DNA from: Saprospiraceae bacterium
GTDB taxonomy: Bacteria; Bacteroidota; Bacteroidia; Chitinophagales; Saprospiraceae
Assembly: GCA_016712145.1 (NCBI GenBank)
Contig: JADJRO010000001.1
Span: 1,178,001-1,242,000, forward strand
Direction: 5' to 3'
DNA: 64,000 nucleotides
Part shown: piece after piece, positions 35,833 to 46,282 of the stretch
Numbering within the stretch: the stretch's first letter is position 1
How the letters are laid out: the number at the start of each line of letters is the position of its first letter
Position numbers and translations under genes: made by a program
The notes under the pieces: model-generated
Seen by the model: only the letters and a program-made list of their open reading frames with translations
Database searches by the model: none
Told to the model about the DNA's origin: nothing

Positions 35833-37386
35833 TTAACCTCCAAAGGAATTATAATACACGACCTCTTTGACTCGATTGGATTCATTGTTTACCAGAAGAA
35901 TCAGCTTGTTGTCTTTATAGTTGCAGATTGAATTTGATTTTGCTCTTACTATAGCGTTTCCAACATTTAATTTAACTGATTTATTGTAGAAACTTCCTTT
36001 CTCAACTCGTTGCAGTACAAATTGAACCTGTTTGTTTTTTGAATAAACATAGATCGTGGATTCTGGCAGGGACTTAATAGAAACTTCATATTGATCAATC
36101 AACTTGATTTGATTGCCTATATAAGTTTGTCTGTGAAGCTTTACTCCATCCACCAATCTTTTAGAATTGATTAACTGAGGATCTAACTTTGAGACTTGTA
36201 TGGAACAGAACTTTTGTAATTGCAAATCTTTATTACACCTGGCTTGCCTGACCAACATACTATCCGCAGAAAATCGGATAATTTTATCTAAAAGTGCCAT
36301 GCCTTCCGTGCTTTGATTCGATTTTAAATAAGCCAAGGCTAAAACAGCCCTTCCCTGATTGAACTCAAATCCTGAAATTAATCCCATCAGTTTGCGCTTT
36401 GCCAATTCCGTTTCTTTAAATTTGGTAATTACTTCTTTACTATTGCCTATTAAATCTAGAACACACATAAGATTGAGCTCTGCTGTAAAATAGTTGTAGT
36501 TGAGTCGTAAAGCCTTGTTAAAATACATTTGTGCTTTTATCAGATAATCCAATCGCTTCGCTGCAACAGCAGCATCTTGCGCTCCCCTTGCAGTATTAAG
36601 TTTACTCAAACGGCTTGTTGGATCAATTACAATTGGATAAATAAAGTTTGTTTCTTTGTCCTGTAATTCCAATGCTTCTAACAAATAAGAAATTCCAATA
36701 TTATTGTAAATTTCATAACTCTGGTAGAAGGTTTCCAAGTATAGAAATGAATTTCGTGCCAATTGATATTCTTCTGCTGCAATTAAATACGATGCATTTT
36801 CAAATAGCTGTATCATTAATTTAACCTGATCGCTAAGCTCATAAGAAGTTTTCATTCGATCATTCAATGAAGGATATCCCTTTAACTTCTGTTCCAAACC
36901 ATAACTTGAATAAATTTTTGTCAGTAAATCCGGAAGTATGGCAGATGCATTGAAATCTGCAAGCCAACAGGAAAACAGGCCTTGCACATCTGCCATTCGC
37001 TCGTCCTCATCAGGAGTTGTATGCTCATGAGATCTGGCTAAAAAATTGGTTTTGTAATTTTTGGTTTTGCTTTGAATTGAGCTGCAGTGCATCAACTCAT
37101 GCCCCAAAACAAACGCAAGTGCATTCATCGAATCCGTACCAAACTCATAACACAATTGAAGCAACTTTCGCTCCAGAATAATGACATTTTCACCGGCTAA
37201 ATATTGGGCTACTGCAAACTCTTTATCCGATATCCGGATTCCCGGCTTAATGAAAATCAGATTCCCATTGGCCTGATACAACTTATCCAGCACACGTTTG
37301 GCTGTTTCGATTTTCAATTCATTTCCATGAATACTCGGAATCATGAAAAAAATGTTCATTAGAATAACAAAGGTTCTGAAGTACAT
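35833..37386 (-). CDS. Exported M48-like metallopeptidase with TPR-like repeats
   Basis: This 517-residue protein has a signal peptide (ILMNIFFMIPSIHG). A gluzincin zinc site HELMH near residue 95 is followed by DEDERMADVQG, which supplies the third-ligand Glu, as in M48 peptidases. Downstream are helical TPR-like segments (LARNSFLYLETFYQSYEIYN, AQMYFNKALRLNYNYFTAEL) and a C-terminal beta-rich part. It is the third gene of an operon after an ECF sigma factor and its membrane TPR partner. A role in envelope proteolysis under that sigma factor is inferred. Confidence 0.78.
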   Translation of the reverse strand: MYFRTFVILMNIFFMIPSIHGNELKIETAKRVLDKLYQANGNLIFIKPGIRISDKEFAVAQYLAGENVIILERKLLQLCYEFGTDSMNALAFVLGHELMHCSSIQSKTKNYKTNFLARSHEHTTPDEDERMADVQGLFSCWLADFNASAILPDLLTKIYSSYGLEQKLKGYPSLNDRMKTSYELSDQVKLMIQLFENASYLIAAEEYQLARNSFLYLETFYQSYEIYNNIGISYLLEALELQDKETNFIYPIVIDPTSRLSKLNTARGAQDAAVAAKRLDYLIKAQMYFNKALRLNYNYFTAELNLMCVLDLIGNSKEVITKFKETELAKRKLMGLISGFEFNQGRAVLALAYLKSNQSTEGMALLDKIIRFSADSMLVRQARCNKDLQLQKFCSIQVSKLDPQLINSKRLVDGVKLHRQTYIGNQIKLIDQYEVSIKSLPESTIYVYSKNKQVQFVLQRVEKGSFYNKSVKLNVGNAIVRAKSNSICNYKDNKLILLVNNESNRVKEVVYYNSFGG

Positions 37387-37405
37387 ATACTTTTAATTAA
37401 AAAAA

Positions 37406-38215
37406 TTACTGGTTCATTTCAATATATGCTTTGGCAACTGGATGCAATCTGTTATTGGGATGATCCAATACCATCTTAAAATATTTAATAGCCAATTGTT
37501 TTGACTGTTTACCATCAAACAATACTAGACATTGTCCTAAATGCAATTGGGCATAATCCTTTAGTTCAAAATCATTGAGGTGAACGATCATTTTATAATT
37601 TTCAATGGCCTTATCATAATTTTGATCGCTCATTTCAATTTCTCCCATTTTAAATATTGCCAGGGCATCATCAGGGTAAAGCTTTAAATACGAATTGAAT
37701 AATACTTTTGCTTCTTTGATTTTACCAAGTTCAAACAATTCAAGCGCAGCCTGCAAACTATCTAAACGACTTTCATCCATTTTGGCGAAGCCCGGAGCAT
37801 GTAATTGTTCCATATAGGCATTCACATCACGAATTTCCATCTTTTGGATCTCAGCAAAAGATTCCTGACTCAAATCTCCTTTATTTAGGTAGAAGTAAAT
37901 CCCGGTTGACAATAACAAAAGCACCGCAGCGGCGGCCGCTAGTTGAAGACTAAAATACTTTTTCATTTTTTTTAGGGTTATATGTGTAAAAAAATAGTTT
38001 TTCTCTTTATTTATGATTCCACGAATTTGTCGCCTCATCTTGTTTTCTTCAGCATACTGAATTCCTGCAACCATTTGTTTAAATAATTTATATGATTGAG
38101 AAAATTCCTCATCCACTAAAAGTCTCTCCTCAAATGCAGCCTTCTGATTTTCATCCAAGGTGCCGGACAGGTACTGATCAAACAAATCCAATTGATTAAT
38201 TTCTGATTTCATCAT
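37406..38215 (-). CDS. Anti-sigma-like membrane protein with periplasmic TPR domain
   Basis: This 269-residue protein has an N-terminal cytoplasmic segment (FDQYLSGTLDENQKAAFEER) typical of zinc-less anti-sigma domains that bind ECF sigma factors. One transmembrane helix (LQLAAAAAVLLLLSTGIYFY) precedes periplasmic TPR repeats (KIKEAKVLFNSYLKLYPDDA, NYDKAIENYKMIVHLND). The gene starts 4 bp after the sigma gene and is probably its cognate regulator. The TPR part could sense partner proteins in the periplasm. Confidence 0.78.
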   Translation of the reverse strand: MMKSEINQLDLFDQYLSGTLDENQKAAFEERLLVDEEFSQSYKLFKQMVAGIQYAEENKMRRQIRGIINKEKNYFFTHITLKKMKKYFSLQLAAAAAVLLLLSTGIYFYLNKGDLSQESFAEIQKMEIRDVNAYMEQLHAPGFAKMDESRLDSLQAALELFELGKIKEAKVLFNSYLKLYPDDALAIFKMGEIEMSDQNYDKAIENYKMIVHLNDFELKDYAQLHLGQCLVLFDGKQSKQLAIKYFKMVLDHPNNRLHPVAKAYIEMNQ

Positions 38216-38219
38216 GTGA

Positions 38220-38783
38220 TTATAATTTAACTAAATTCTGGAATTCTTCATGTTGAAGTAGTTTTTTCCGAAGTTCATTCATACACCGACTCTTCTTAAC
38301 TTTTACAAAATCTTGAGAATAGCCTAATACACCTGCGATTTCATTCATTGATTTCCGTTCGAAATAAAACAATTTCAACATATCTCTACATTCTTCTTTA
38401 AGAAAGGTCATTGTACGCTCTACAATTGCATACTGAGCCTCCTGGTTATCACTCTGCTCAAAATAATTATTCGGATCCATGTGATTGTCTAATAAATCAG
38501 AATCTTCATAAATTCCACGCCGACTTCTGAGTTTATACAACCACATCTTTGTAACAACAGCATACAAATAACTGGCTACTTTCACATTAAGCTCAAATGT
38601 TTGCTCCCGTAACTTTCTTACCAAAACGATCAAAGCTTCCTGAAAAACATCTTCTGCGTCTTCACGCGTACCACTGTTGTTGGTGATGTAATGCAAGGTA
38701 CTTGCAAAGTGTTCGCGAAATAAAAAACTGAATGCCCTGTCTTGTCCATCGCGTAGTTCCTGAATAAGTTGTTCTTCTTTCAT
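38220..38783 (-). CDS. ECF-type RNA polymerase sigma factor
   Basis: This 187-residue protein contains region 2 (FSFLFREHFASTLHYITNNS, EDAEDVFQEALIVLVRKLRE) and region 4 (LKEECRDMLKLFYFERKSMN, EIAGVLGYSQDFVKVKKSRC). It heads an operon with an anti-sigma-like TPR membrane protein and an M48-like peptidase. It is divergent from the CHAT/caspase gene cluster, whose transcription it may control; that is an inference from arrangement. The frame is intact, unlike the other sigma gene in this window. Confidence 0.9.
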   Translation of the reverse strand: MKEEQLIQELRDGQDRAFSFLFREHFASTLHYITNNSGTREDAEDVFQEALIVLVRKLREQTFELNVKVASYLYAVVTKMWLYKLRSRRGIYEDSDLLDNHMDPNNYFEQSDNQEAQYAIVERTMTFLKEECRDMLKLFYFERKSMNEIAGVLGYSQDFVKVKKSRCMNELRKKLLQHEEFQNLVKL

Positions 38784-39153
38784 GCTTTTAAATTCATTTA
38801 AACTGTTAACGAATATTTGTATTGAAATGATTCCACAAAATCAATAAAACTGCTCAAAATGGTTCTTTAGTAGTATTTTAAAAAGCAAAAGAAGCATTTA
38901 GAATTTTGACGCTGTAATCAGATTTTCAATTCCGTACCAATCCGGAAACAGCCCACAAATTATAGCATAATATACTTAATTTGAATACAATACAAATAGT
39001 CTTTACCATTAATGTATTTAACTGCTTCCTTATTAAAAGTATGTACAAATAACTATTTGATTTCAAATTATCTCTATTCCAGGTGAATCCCAAAACTACA
39101 TTTTCAGGATGGCCTTTTATACAGCATACCTTTGAAATATAAATTTTACAACC
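38784..39153. other. Divergent control region between the sigma operon and the CHAT peptidase gene
   Basis: These 370 AT-rich bases hold no ORF of note. The CHAT-side promoter candidate is annotated separately. On the other side I see no clean TAnnTTTG box before the sigma gene, so it may use a different sigma factor, possibly itself. Confidence 0.45.
39101..39134 (+). promoter_or_regulatory. Candidate promoter of the CHAT peptidase gene
   Basis: TACCTTTG at 39127-39134 matches the Bacteroidota -7 box. A weak -33-like TTTTC lies at 39101-39105. The ATG follows 19 bp downstream of the box. Confidence 0.4.
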
Positions 39154-42100
39154 ATGAAGAAAATTATTTTATCACTTTGCATCCTGATCCTAGCAGAATG
39201 TGCAATCGCTCAAGATAAACTAATTGAGTGCTTAAATAAACTAAGCACATCTAAAGAAATTGGAATTGACTCCAGCACACCCTTCACGTATTTAAATGTT
39301 GCTTACAATACGGACTTATTACAATCAGAACGATTGCCAGAATCAGTTAAAGCATCGTACTTACTGGAATATCAGGGTAAATGGGAACAAGCAAAAGCAA
39401 TTTTAAATCATTTTATTACCCAAGAGGCATTTTGTAGAATGGACATTCAATCCCAATACTATTTACAATTAAAATTAATACAATTACAAATACAAGTAAA
39501 TGCTTTCAGCTTGGCCCATGTAGGCCTGAACGAACTAATGTCTGAAGTAAAATCATCAAACTCTCCTCTATCAGTTATCAACAGCCTGATTGCATTAAAA
39601 TTACAAACCATCCTCAATTATAATAAAACCAATGATACTGCTTGGATTCAATCCTTCGAACTTACATTAAACCAGATAGTACCAAAATTATACCCTGAGC
39701 ACGCTGAATGGATAACTTGTCAATTAAAATTAGCCGAATTATTTCGTGACCAAAACCAAATGGAGAGGGCTTTATATACCCTACTCGTTACCCAAAAGCG
39801 ATTCGAGACCTACTTTGAAAAAAACCCAATAGAAAAATATCACCTACAAATTGGCTTAGCAAGCTCGTATCAAGCGCTTCAGAATTACGATTCGGCTAAA
39901 TCTCAGCTTCTTGCTGCTGAGGCAACCTGCACTCAGGTCTTTGGATTGAATAGCATTGCCTTTTTGCAGCTTTCAAAAATCCAGGCAAAGCTGTATCGCG
40001 AACTTGGAGATTTAAATCAATGCGAAAACATCCTAACGAATGCTATTAAAATTGCAAAGGAAAATAATCTAGTACATTCTATCGTGTACAATAGTATCGT
40101 TTGCAGTCTTGCCTCCCTAAACAATTCATTTGGAAAACGGGAAATTGCAGAAACACTGGCAATGGATGCTAAACTCAATTTCGAATCAAATGCAATGATG
40201 AATGGACCAGAATACATACAATGCCTGGAAATTCTTGCAACCATCTGCTACAATGAAAAGAGATGGGATGAAGCGGAAGTCCTGTTAATTAAAAGCAATA
40301 TACTACGTCAACAACTTTATGGCTTGAGTCATTATACAATCGCTGAGAATTTAAGCAGATTGGGAAGCCTCTACCTAATGAAAGAACAGTTTGCTAAAGC
40401 AGAATCGCTTTATATAAAAGCAATCAGCCTTAGTACTAACAAGAACCATGAAATGAAATTTCCCTTTATTTCCATCAATTTAGGATTATTATATACTAGA
40501 ACAGGACAGTATGAAAAAGCAGAAAAAACGCTTTTGCAGGTAAAAAATTACTACGAAACACATTTTGGGAACTATAATAAAACCTATTTATGGATTCTTG
40601 ACAATTTGGCTGAGCTCTATACCAACATGAAACAATATGATAAAGCAACTCAGCTCTTTGTTGAAGCAAGTAAATTACGCAAACAGATCATATACGACTC
40701 ATTCAAGTATTTAGCACCTACTGAAGTAGATGGTTTCATTAAAACATTCAAAAGAGGGATCAATTTATTTAATGCGTTCTTACTGAATTGTCCTAAACCA
40801 GAAAAAGCACTACTCGTAGAAGCATATGATAACGAATTATTTTACAAGGGATTCAGCCTGAATTACCAACAAGAAATTCAACGCTTGGTAGGGAAATATA
40901 AAATTCATCAAGAATTATATGATAGCATTAAATATTACTGCAAGTTATCCATTAAAGAATTTCTAAACCAAACGCCTAATAAAGACTATATCACAAGTAT
41001 AAATAAAACGATCGAAGCATTAGAACAACGTCTATGCAAAAATCTCTCAGGTTACGAACGCTTTACAAAAAATGTACATTTTAGTGAAATTAAATCCAAA
41101 TTAAACACTGGTGAATCTGTGGTTGAAATATCCTTAATTAATACTTCCAATGATTTAAAAGTTGACAGTCTTCAATTTATTGCATTTGTATTTAATGCAA
41201 ACTCTGTAACTCCTGTAATGATAAAACTTGGGAGTGAATATAAATTTACCCAATTTTTTCCCAAGAACGAGATTCTTAAAGCGGATTATGTGAATGCCGT
41301 TTACAGTGTTGCGGCCAGAGGGTTTGAACCCATACAAGAAGCGAATGGCAATTATTTATTTCAATTTTTAATTCAACCTCTGTTGCCGTCTTTAAAAAAT
41401 GTACAGACCATATACTATGCTCCAACTGGTGGGCTGCATAAAATTAACATTCAAGCAATTCCAACAGCAGATACTAAAGTTTTTGGACAAAATTACCAAG
41501 TCATTCAATTGGCATCCAGCAGGGATCTTATGCATATTCATACAAAAGCAAGCCCTCTTAAAAATGCACAATTGTTTGGTGGAATCAATTACATGGAAAA
41601 AGACACTGCCACGAATAACCAACCGACACTGCAAGGAGCATTAGCCAGTCGTTCAATGCCGGCATTTAAATCTAACAAATCGAATGCTTCAGAATGGCCA
41701 GATTTAAAACACACTCAAACTGAAGTTACACTAATTAGCAATTTATTAAAAAAATCTAGTGTAAAGGTAAATGCCTATTTAGGTTCAAAAGCAACTGAAG
41801 CACAATTTAATAAATTGGGGCAAGGCAAAAAATCACCAGATATCATACACCTTGCAACCCATGGCTATTTTATTTCTTTAGAACAACTTAATAAATTAAG
41901 TAATACTAAAGATTCATTTCAAGCCATTAAAAAAATGCCCATGATGCGCTCAGGCTTGCTTCTTGCAAACGGATACAATGCCTGGAAATCAGGTCCACAA
42001 GAATTTCTAAACACGAATGATGGGGTGCTGACCGCATTGGAAGTGAGCCAGATGGACTTGAGCAATACTAAACTGGTAGTATTGTCAGCCTGTGAAACAG

Positions 42101-42356
42101 GACTTGGTGATATAAACGGCAATGAAGGCGTACTTGGCTTACAACGAGCCTTTCAAATTGCCGGTGTAGATAAAATCATCATGTCTTTATGGGAAGTTCA
42201 GGATTTTCAAACTCAGGAACTCATGCAACAGTTTTATCACTATTGGATTACCAAAAATATGATATCCCGACTGCATTTACAAAAGCACAAATGGGCTTAA
42301 AAGAGAAATATGGCAATCCCTATTTTTGGGCAGGATTCATATTGGTAAATTATTAA
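39154..42356 (+). CDS. Exported TPR-CHAT caspase-like peptidase (C-terminus frameshifted)
   Basis: A signal peptide (KIILSLCILILAECAIAQ) is followed by about 500 residues of TPR repeats (for example EQFAKAESLYIKAISLSTN and GQYEKAEKTLLQVKNYYET), a linker and a C-terminal CHAT domain. The caspase-clan dyad is His903 (HLATHGYF) and Cys980 (LSACETGLG), with the following IMSLWEVQD strand. The first frame stops at 42300 with an aberrant tail. Adding one A to the A5 run at about 42256-42260 restores KYDIPTAFTKAQMGLKEKYG ... FWAGFILVNY to a stop at 42356, the classic CHAT ending. Full length is about 1067 residues. CHAT proteases act on specific protein targets, often in regulated cell death or stress pathways. 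Confidence 0.88.
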
Positions 42357-42441
42357 AATAATCATCCGTAAACTGATAACCAACTGCTGATTTTGCAATT
42401 ACAATTTGAAATTAATTTTATTCACCCTAAATTTTATTACA

Positions 42442-43164
42442 ATGAAAACGTATTTTAAATTCCAGTACTTCCTATTAGCAAGTTTGCTATTTTCATCCTT
42501 GCTGTCCTGCGATTCTGAAACTGCAGTAGAACCATTAGATTTTCCAGAAGTGGATTACACCATTCTACCTGTAGCATCTGAAGAATTAGCTTTTCGTTCA
42601 AATCCACTTTACAACAGTCATGGAGAAGACTTTAAATATCTAACCTTGTTTGATGATGCCAAAAAAAGTGGAATTGCCATTAAAATTACTACAAAGGATC
42701 CAACGCTGTTACATGCACTGACCAGTGAAACCGTTAAGCTCTATTTAACTGATAAATTGGGATACAACGAAAGTAAACCTGAAGCTGCCAATACCTTTAA
42801 ACTTGAAGACCGATCCGGATTACAAGATGTAGTTATTGAAGTTATTGAAGTACACCTTGCTAAATGGGTAAAATTCTATGGAATCGAATTTGCAAGACCT
42901 GAATTATTGCCAGGCTCGAATGCATATAAATTTACCTTTAAAAATCACAGCGTAAAAGCTGTTTATGTAACAGGCAGGGTAAAAGCATCAGATGCATTCC
43001 GTATCAATTGCGCATCCAGTCTCTGTGCTGATTGCAACGTACAATACCTTGCACCGACATTTTCACTTCTAGATCGTGCCATCAAATTTACGAATAAGGT
43101 AAAATCTAATTTTGAACTCAGCCTCAACAATCGCTTTTCAGATCGAATTATTATACTCTGGTAA
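42442..43164 (+). CDS. Lipoprotein of unknown function, CHAT/caspase cluster
   Basis: The ATG at 42442 gives a 240-residue lipoprotein (FQYFLLASLLFSSLLSCDSE). The mature protein has mixed alpha/beta character and no recognised domain. It contains two Cys close together (NCASSLCADCNVQ). The N-terminal arrangement (LASLL..SSC, then an acidic linker and a SEEL phrase) is shared with the next gene at 43494, and both continue with a similar strand-rich segment. The two may therefore be distant paralogues. It lies 85 bp after the CHAT gene and is followed by a terminator. Confidence 0.65.
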   Translation: MKTYFKFQYFLLASLLFSSLLSCDSETAVEPLDFPEVDYTILPVASEELAFRSNPLYNSHGEDFKYLTLFDDAKKSGIAIKITTKDPTLLHALTSETVKLYLTDKLGYNESKPEAANTFKLEDRSGLQDVVIEVIEVHLAKWVKFYGIEFARPELLPGSNAYKFTFKNHSVKAVYVTGRVKASDAFRINCASSLCADCNVQYLAPTFSLLDRAIKFTNKVKSNFELSLNNRFSDRIIILW

Positions 43165-43493
43165 TCACAAGCATACTACTATTTCATCACAAGAGGTCCG
43201 TAAGCCTCTTGTGATTTTTTATTTGATTTGGACTTTCAATCCACATTAAATTGGAATTGATATTAAATCCACTTGTTTAAAACTACTAAGTACTTATTTT
43301 CAATGTTAAAATGAGTTCGTAGCACTAGCAATGATTTATAACTTCAGAATACCAAATCAAATAAATCAGGTACAGCATGAATTAACCTTAATTCAATTTA
43401 TAAATTTCATAAAATTAAAGAATGCCATGATAACCTAAATTAATATTTGCAATTTATAACAAATTGCATATTAACCACCCCTAAAATTAAATT
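43165..43493. other. Intergenic region with terminator, otherwise featureless
   Basis: Apart from the terminator at 43186-43220 this gap is AT-rich with no ORF, tRNA or repeat array. It should contain the promoter of the second lipoprotein gene; I could not identify a clean box. Confidence 0.45.
43186..43220 (+). terminator. Rho-independent terminator after the first lipoprotein gene
   Basis: ATCACAAGAGG and CCTCTTGTGAT form a perfect 11-bp stem with an 8-base loop, followed by T6. Confidence 0.92.
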
Positions 43494-44219
43494 ATGAAAA
43501 ATCTATTTTATTTCAAAAACTATTTTCTTGCATCCCTACTTATTTTTATAAGTTCGTGCGAAACCAATGAAGGCAATTCCAATCATCAGGCCTTTCCTGA
43601 AGAAAGAAATCAATCCATGCTTAAATATTCTGAAGAGTTAAGTATTTCTGACCTTACAGGTGAAAATTCCATAAAAATAAAAATTCAATCTGATAATGAA
43701 ATAGTAATTCAGGACATTAAAAAGACTCGTTTTGAGTTGGTGACATTAAAAACAAGTGACCCCATATTAGAAAATGATTCAGAAGTTCCTAACTTTCAAA
43801 CTACAAATCAAAATCAAGAAATGGACCGTGTTCGATTAACTATCTTACAACAACACATTAAACCTGATGTAATCGCATTTAGCATAAAACCAATCCAGGT
43901 ATCGCTTCTATTAGAGGAACGAAAAGCTATTCGGTTGATCCAAACGGAATTCATAGCTCCTTATGCCTCGATAGGTGGATATGTTCAGGCTTATTTTAAC
44001 TCCTTGGGCAGCAAAAATAATTTCAAGGTGTTGGTTGAAAACAGAGAAGATCTCGAGCATAGTCCAGCAATCAGCATTATAAAAGGCAGTCCAACCGATC
44101 CCCTATTGATCACAGGGTTTACAGATCCATTGGGCATTGCAAGGCTTTGGCGTGTGCGTGTTATTCATGAATCAGACGTTTTTCCATTGGTATTTTGGAC
44201 AGGAAGTTTAAGCATATAA
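43494..44219 (+). CDS. Second lipoprotein of the CHAT/caspase cluster, unknown function
   Basis: This 241-residue protein has a lipoprotein signal (YFLASLLIFISSCETN). The mature part is strand-rich and acidic near the start (LKYSEELSISDLTGENSIKI) and has no domain I recognise. Its signal and early mature region resemble the lipoprotein at 42442. It lies 98 bp upstream of the caspase-like gene on the same strand. Being between two caspase-clan peptidases, it could be a substrate, inhibitor or receptor; this is speculation. Confidence 0.65.
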   Translation: MKNLFYFKNYFLASLLIFISSCETNEGNSNHQAFPEERNQSMLKYSEELSISDLTGENSIKIKIQSDNEIVIQDIKKTRFELVTLKTSDPILENDSEVPNFQTTNQNQEMDRVRLTILQQHIKPDVIAFSIKPIQVSLLLEERKAIRLIQTEFIAPYASIGGYVQAYFNSLGSKNNFKVLVENREDLEHSPAISIIKGSPTDPLLITGFTDPLGIARLWRVRVIHESDVFPLVFWTGSLSI

Positions 44220-44317
44220 TATGGATGTCACAATTCGAAGAACCAGAAAGGAAATGTACCCAATCAGCTATTGCCTTTATTTAAAAACTATTAATAATTG
44301 CTCAATAATAGAATAAA

Positions 44318-46282
44318 ATGAAGCGCTACCAAATTCTCTGCTTGCTATTTATTGCAATAGGAAGCTCTAATGCACTATCTCAAAGTATACCCTTAGATAC
44401 TCATCCTGCTTATGCACTTTTAGTTGGAATTGGTGCTTATCCACTTGAAAGCAAGTGGGAAGCATTGCATGGTGATGCGGATGTTCAACTTGTCAGATCC
44501 ACTCTAATTAAACTTGGTTTTCCCAATTCTAACATCACCAGTTTAATCAACGAAGAAGCGACAAAATCTAAAATCTTACAAGCATTTGATTTGTTAAAAA
44601 AACAAATAAGTCCTAAATCCATTGTGCATGTACATTTTAGTGGACACGGGCAACAACTAAAAGATAAAAACGATGATGAAATAGATGGATATGATGAAGC
44701 GTTTGTCCCCTTTGATTCCCCAAAATATTACAAATCAAAAGTGAATGAAGGACAAAATTTATTGACAGATGATCAACTGGATTCCCTGATAACTGAAATA
44801 CGAATTCTAATCGGCAGTGAAGGGCAATTATTTGTAAGCACCGATGCGTGTCATTCCGGAACCAGTACTCGTGGCAAAATAACAGGCCGGGGAACAGATG
44901 TTATCATGGCAAACGCCGAATATATCACTACCCAAATGAATTCAAAATCAGACAGCAATGGGCTGTTGATTAAATCAATAGGAGCGAACGCCAGCATGGC
45001 CCCCCTTATTTCGATGTCCAGTTCAAGTCCCAATGAAAAATCATATGAAACTCCCCTTTCATTATCCCAGCCGTATGGATTATTTAGCTATTTCCTATGT
45101 AAAAATCTATTAATAAATAAACCCTGTATAAGCTATTCTGAACTCCATCAAAATATTACAAGCAATGTAAGAGCATATACCGGGCTCCAACATCCACAAA
45201 TAGAAGGCCCGGTTGAATATTGTGTTTTTAATAATCAAATAAAACAATTGTCAAAATTTATTGGCGTCCGGGATATCATCAGTAACAACATGGTGCTAAT
45301 TGATCAGGGTATATTACACCATATTTATGCTGGTAGTGAAATTCTATTCTATTCAGCATCGATTCGTGATACAACAGGACAAAAATATATTGCCAAAGGA
45401 ATTGTTGATGAAAGTGCTGCATTGGATGCGGATGTTTTACTAGATGGAAATATACCCGCAGAAGAACTTCGAAATGCAAAAGCAATTGTTTCTAAAATCG
45501 AATACGGCAATGATAAAACACGGTTGCAATTGTTGCTAAAAGATTCTTTGCTTAGCAATCGAATTCGGGATGCAGTACTCAGTTTAGCAGCCTTTCAAGA
45601 AGTTGATACAGATCCAGATTTATACTTTGAAAATCCTGAAGGCTTTGCAAACTCAGCGAATCTGAGTATTTATAATCGAGATGCCGAACTTATTTACCAG
45701 CAACAATTAGATGCCAGCAATGAACTAGACGAAATTGATGATATCAAACGACTATTAATTAAATATCAGAAATCACAACAATTTAAGAAACTTGAATTAG
45801 AAAATGATCAACTGAGGGCTGATTTAACGATGTCACGTCAGGACCATGCTACCCTATTGAAAGACCAGGTATTTAATTTAAATTTAAACGATACCATTTC
45901 ATTTACAATAAAAAATACAGGGCTTCAGAATTTTTATTTTTCACTTATGGAAATCAAGCCAGATTTCAGTATCCAACGGATCTACCCGGAACAATCTAAA
46001 GCCAGTAGCGATTACTATCTAGTCTCTGGTAATTCCTATCAATCCCCCACATTCAAAATTACACCGCCGAAAGGTTCTTATTTTTTAAAACTCCTGCTCA
46101 GTGCAAATCCGATTGACTTTAATGGAATGGATGCTACCCGATCTCTAAAAACAAGTAATCAAGCAGAACTTGGGAATTGGATTAAACAAATCAGCCAGGA
46201 AGCAGGAACTATAGAAGCCTCATTTGGAATTCCAACAAAAGATGAACTTAGCATCAGCACGTATTGTATAAAAATAAACTAA
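44318..46282 (+). CDS. Exported caspase-like (C14) peptidase
   Basis: This 654-residue protein has a signal peptide (YQILCLLFIAIGSSNALSQ) and an N-terminal metacaspase-type p20 domain (YALLVGIGAY). The catalytic dyad is His110 in VHFSGHGQQ and Cys178 in STDACHSGTS, with the acidic DDEIDGYDEAFVP loop between them. The rest includes a linker, a possible coiled segment (QQFKKLELENDQLRADLTMS) and a C-terminal beta-rich domain resembling the DUF4384-like extension seen in bacterial caspase proteins. It is the last gene of the run begun by the CHAT peptidase. Export suggests action in the envelope or outside the cell. Confidence 0.88.
   Translation: MKRYQILCLLFIAIGSSNALSQSIPLDTHPAYALLVGIGAYPLESKWEALHGDADVQLVRSTLIKLGFPNSNITSLINEEATKSKILQAFDLLKKQISPKSIVHVHFSGHGQQLKDKNDDEIDGYDEAFVPFDSPKYYKSKVNEGQNLLTDDQLDSLITEIRILIGSEGQLFVSTDACHSGTSTRGKITGRGTDVIMANAEYITTQMNSKSDSNGLLIKSIGANASMAPLISMSSSSPNEKSYETPLSLSQPYGLFSYFLCKNLLINKPCISYSELHQNITSNVRAYTGLQHPQIEGPVEYCVFNNQIKQLSKFIGVRDIISNNMVLIDQGILHHIYAGSEILFYSASIRDTTGQKYIAKGIVDESAALDADVLLDGNIPAEELRNAKAIVSKIEYGNDKTRLQLLLKDSLLSNRIRDAVLSLAAFQEVDTDPDLYFENPEGFANSANLSIYNRDAELIYQQQLDASNELDEIDDIKRLLIKYQKSQQFKKLELENDQLRADLTMSRQDHATLLKDQVFNLNLNDTISFTIKNTGLQNFYFSLMEIKPDFSIQRIYPEQSKASSDYYLVSGNSYQSPTFKITPPKGSYFLKLLLSANPIDFNGMDATRSLKTSNQAELGNWIKQISQEAGTIEASFGIPTKDELSISTYCIKIN

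Noticed and set aside
39154..46282. Type III CRISPR-linked CHAT (craspase-type) system
   Set aside because: The CHAT protein has a signal peptide and no Cas genes are nearby, so the craspase context is absent.
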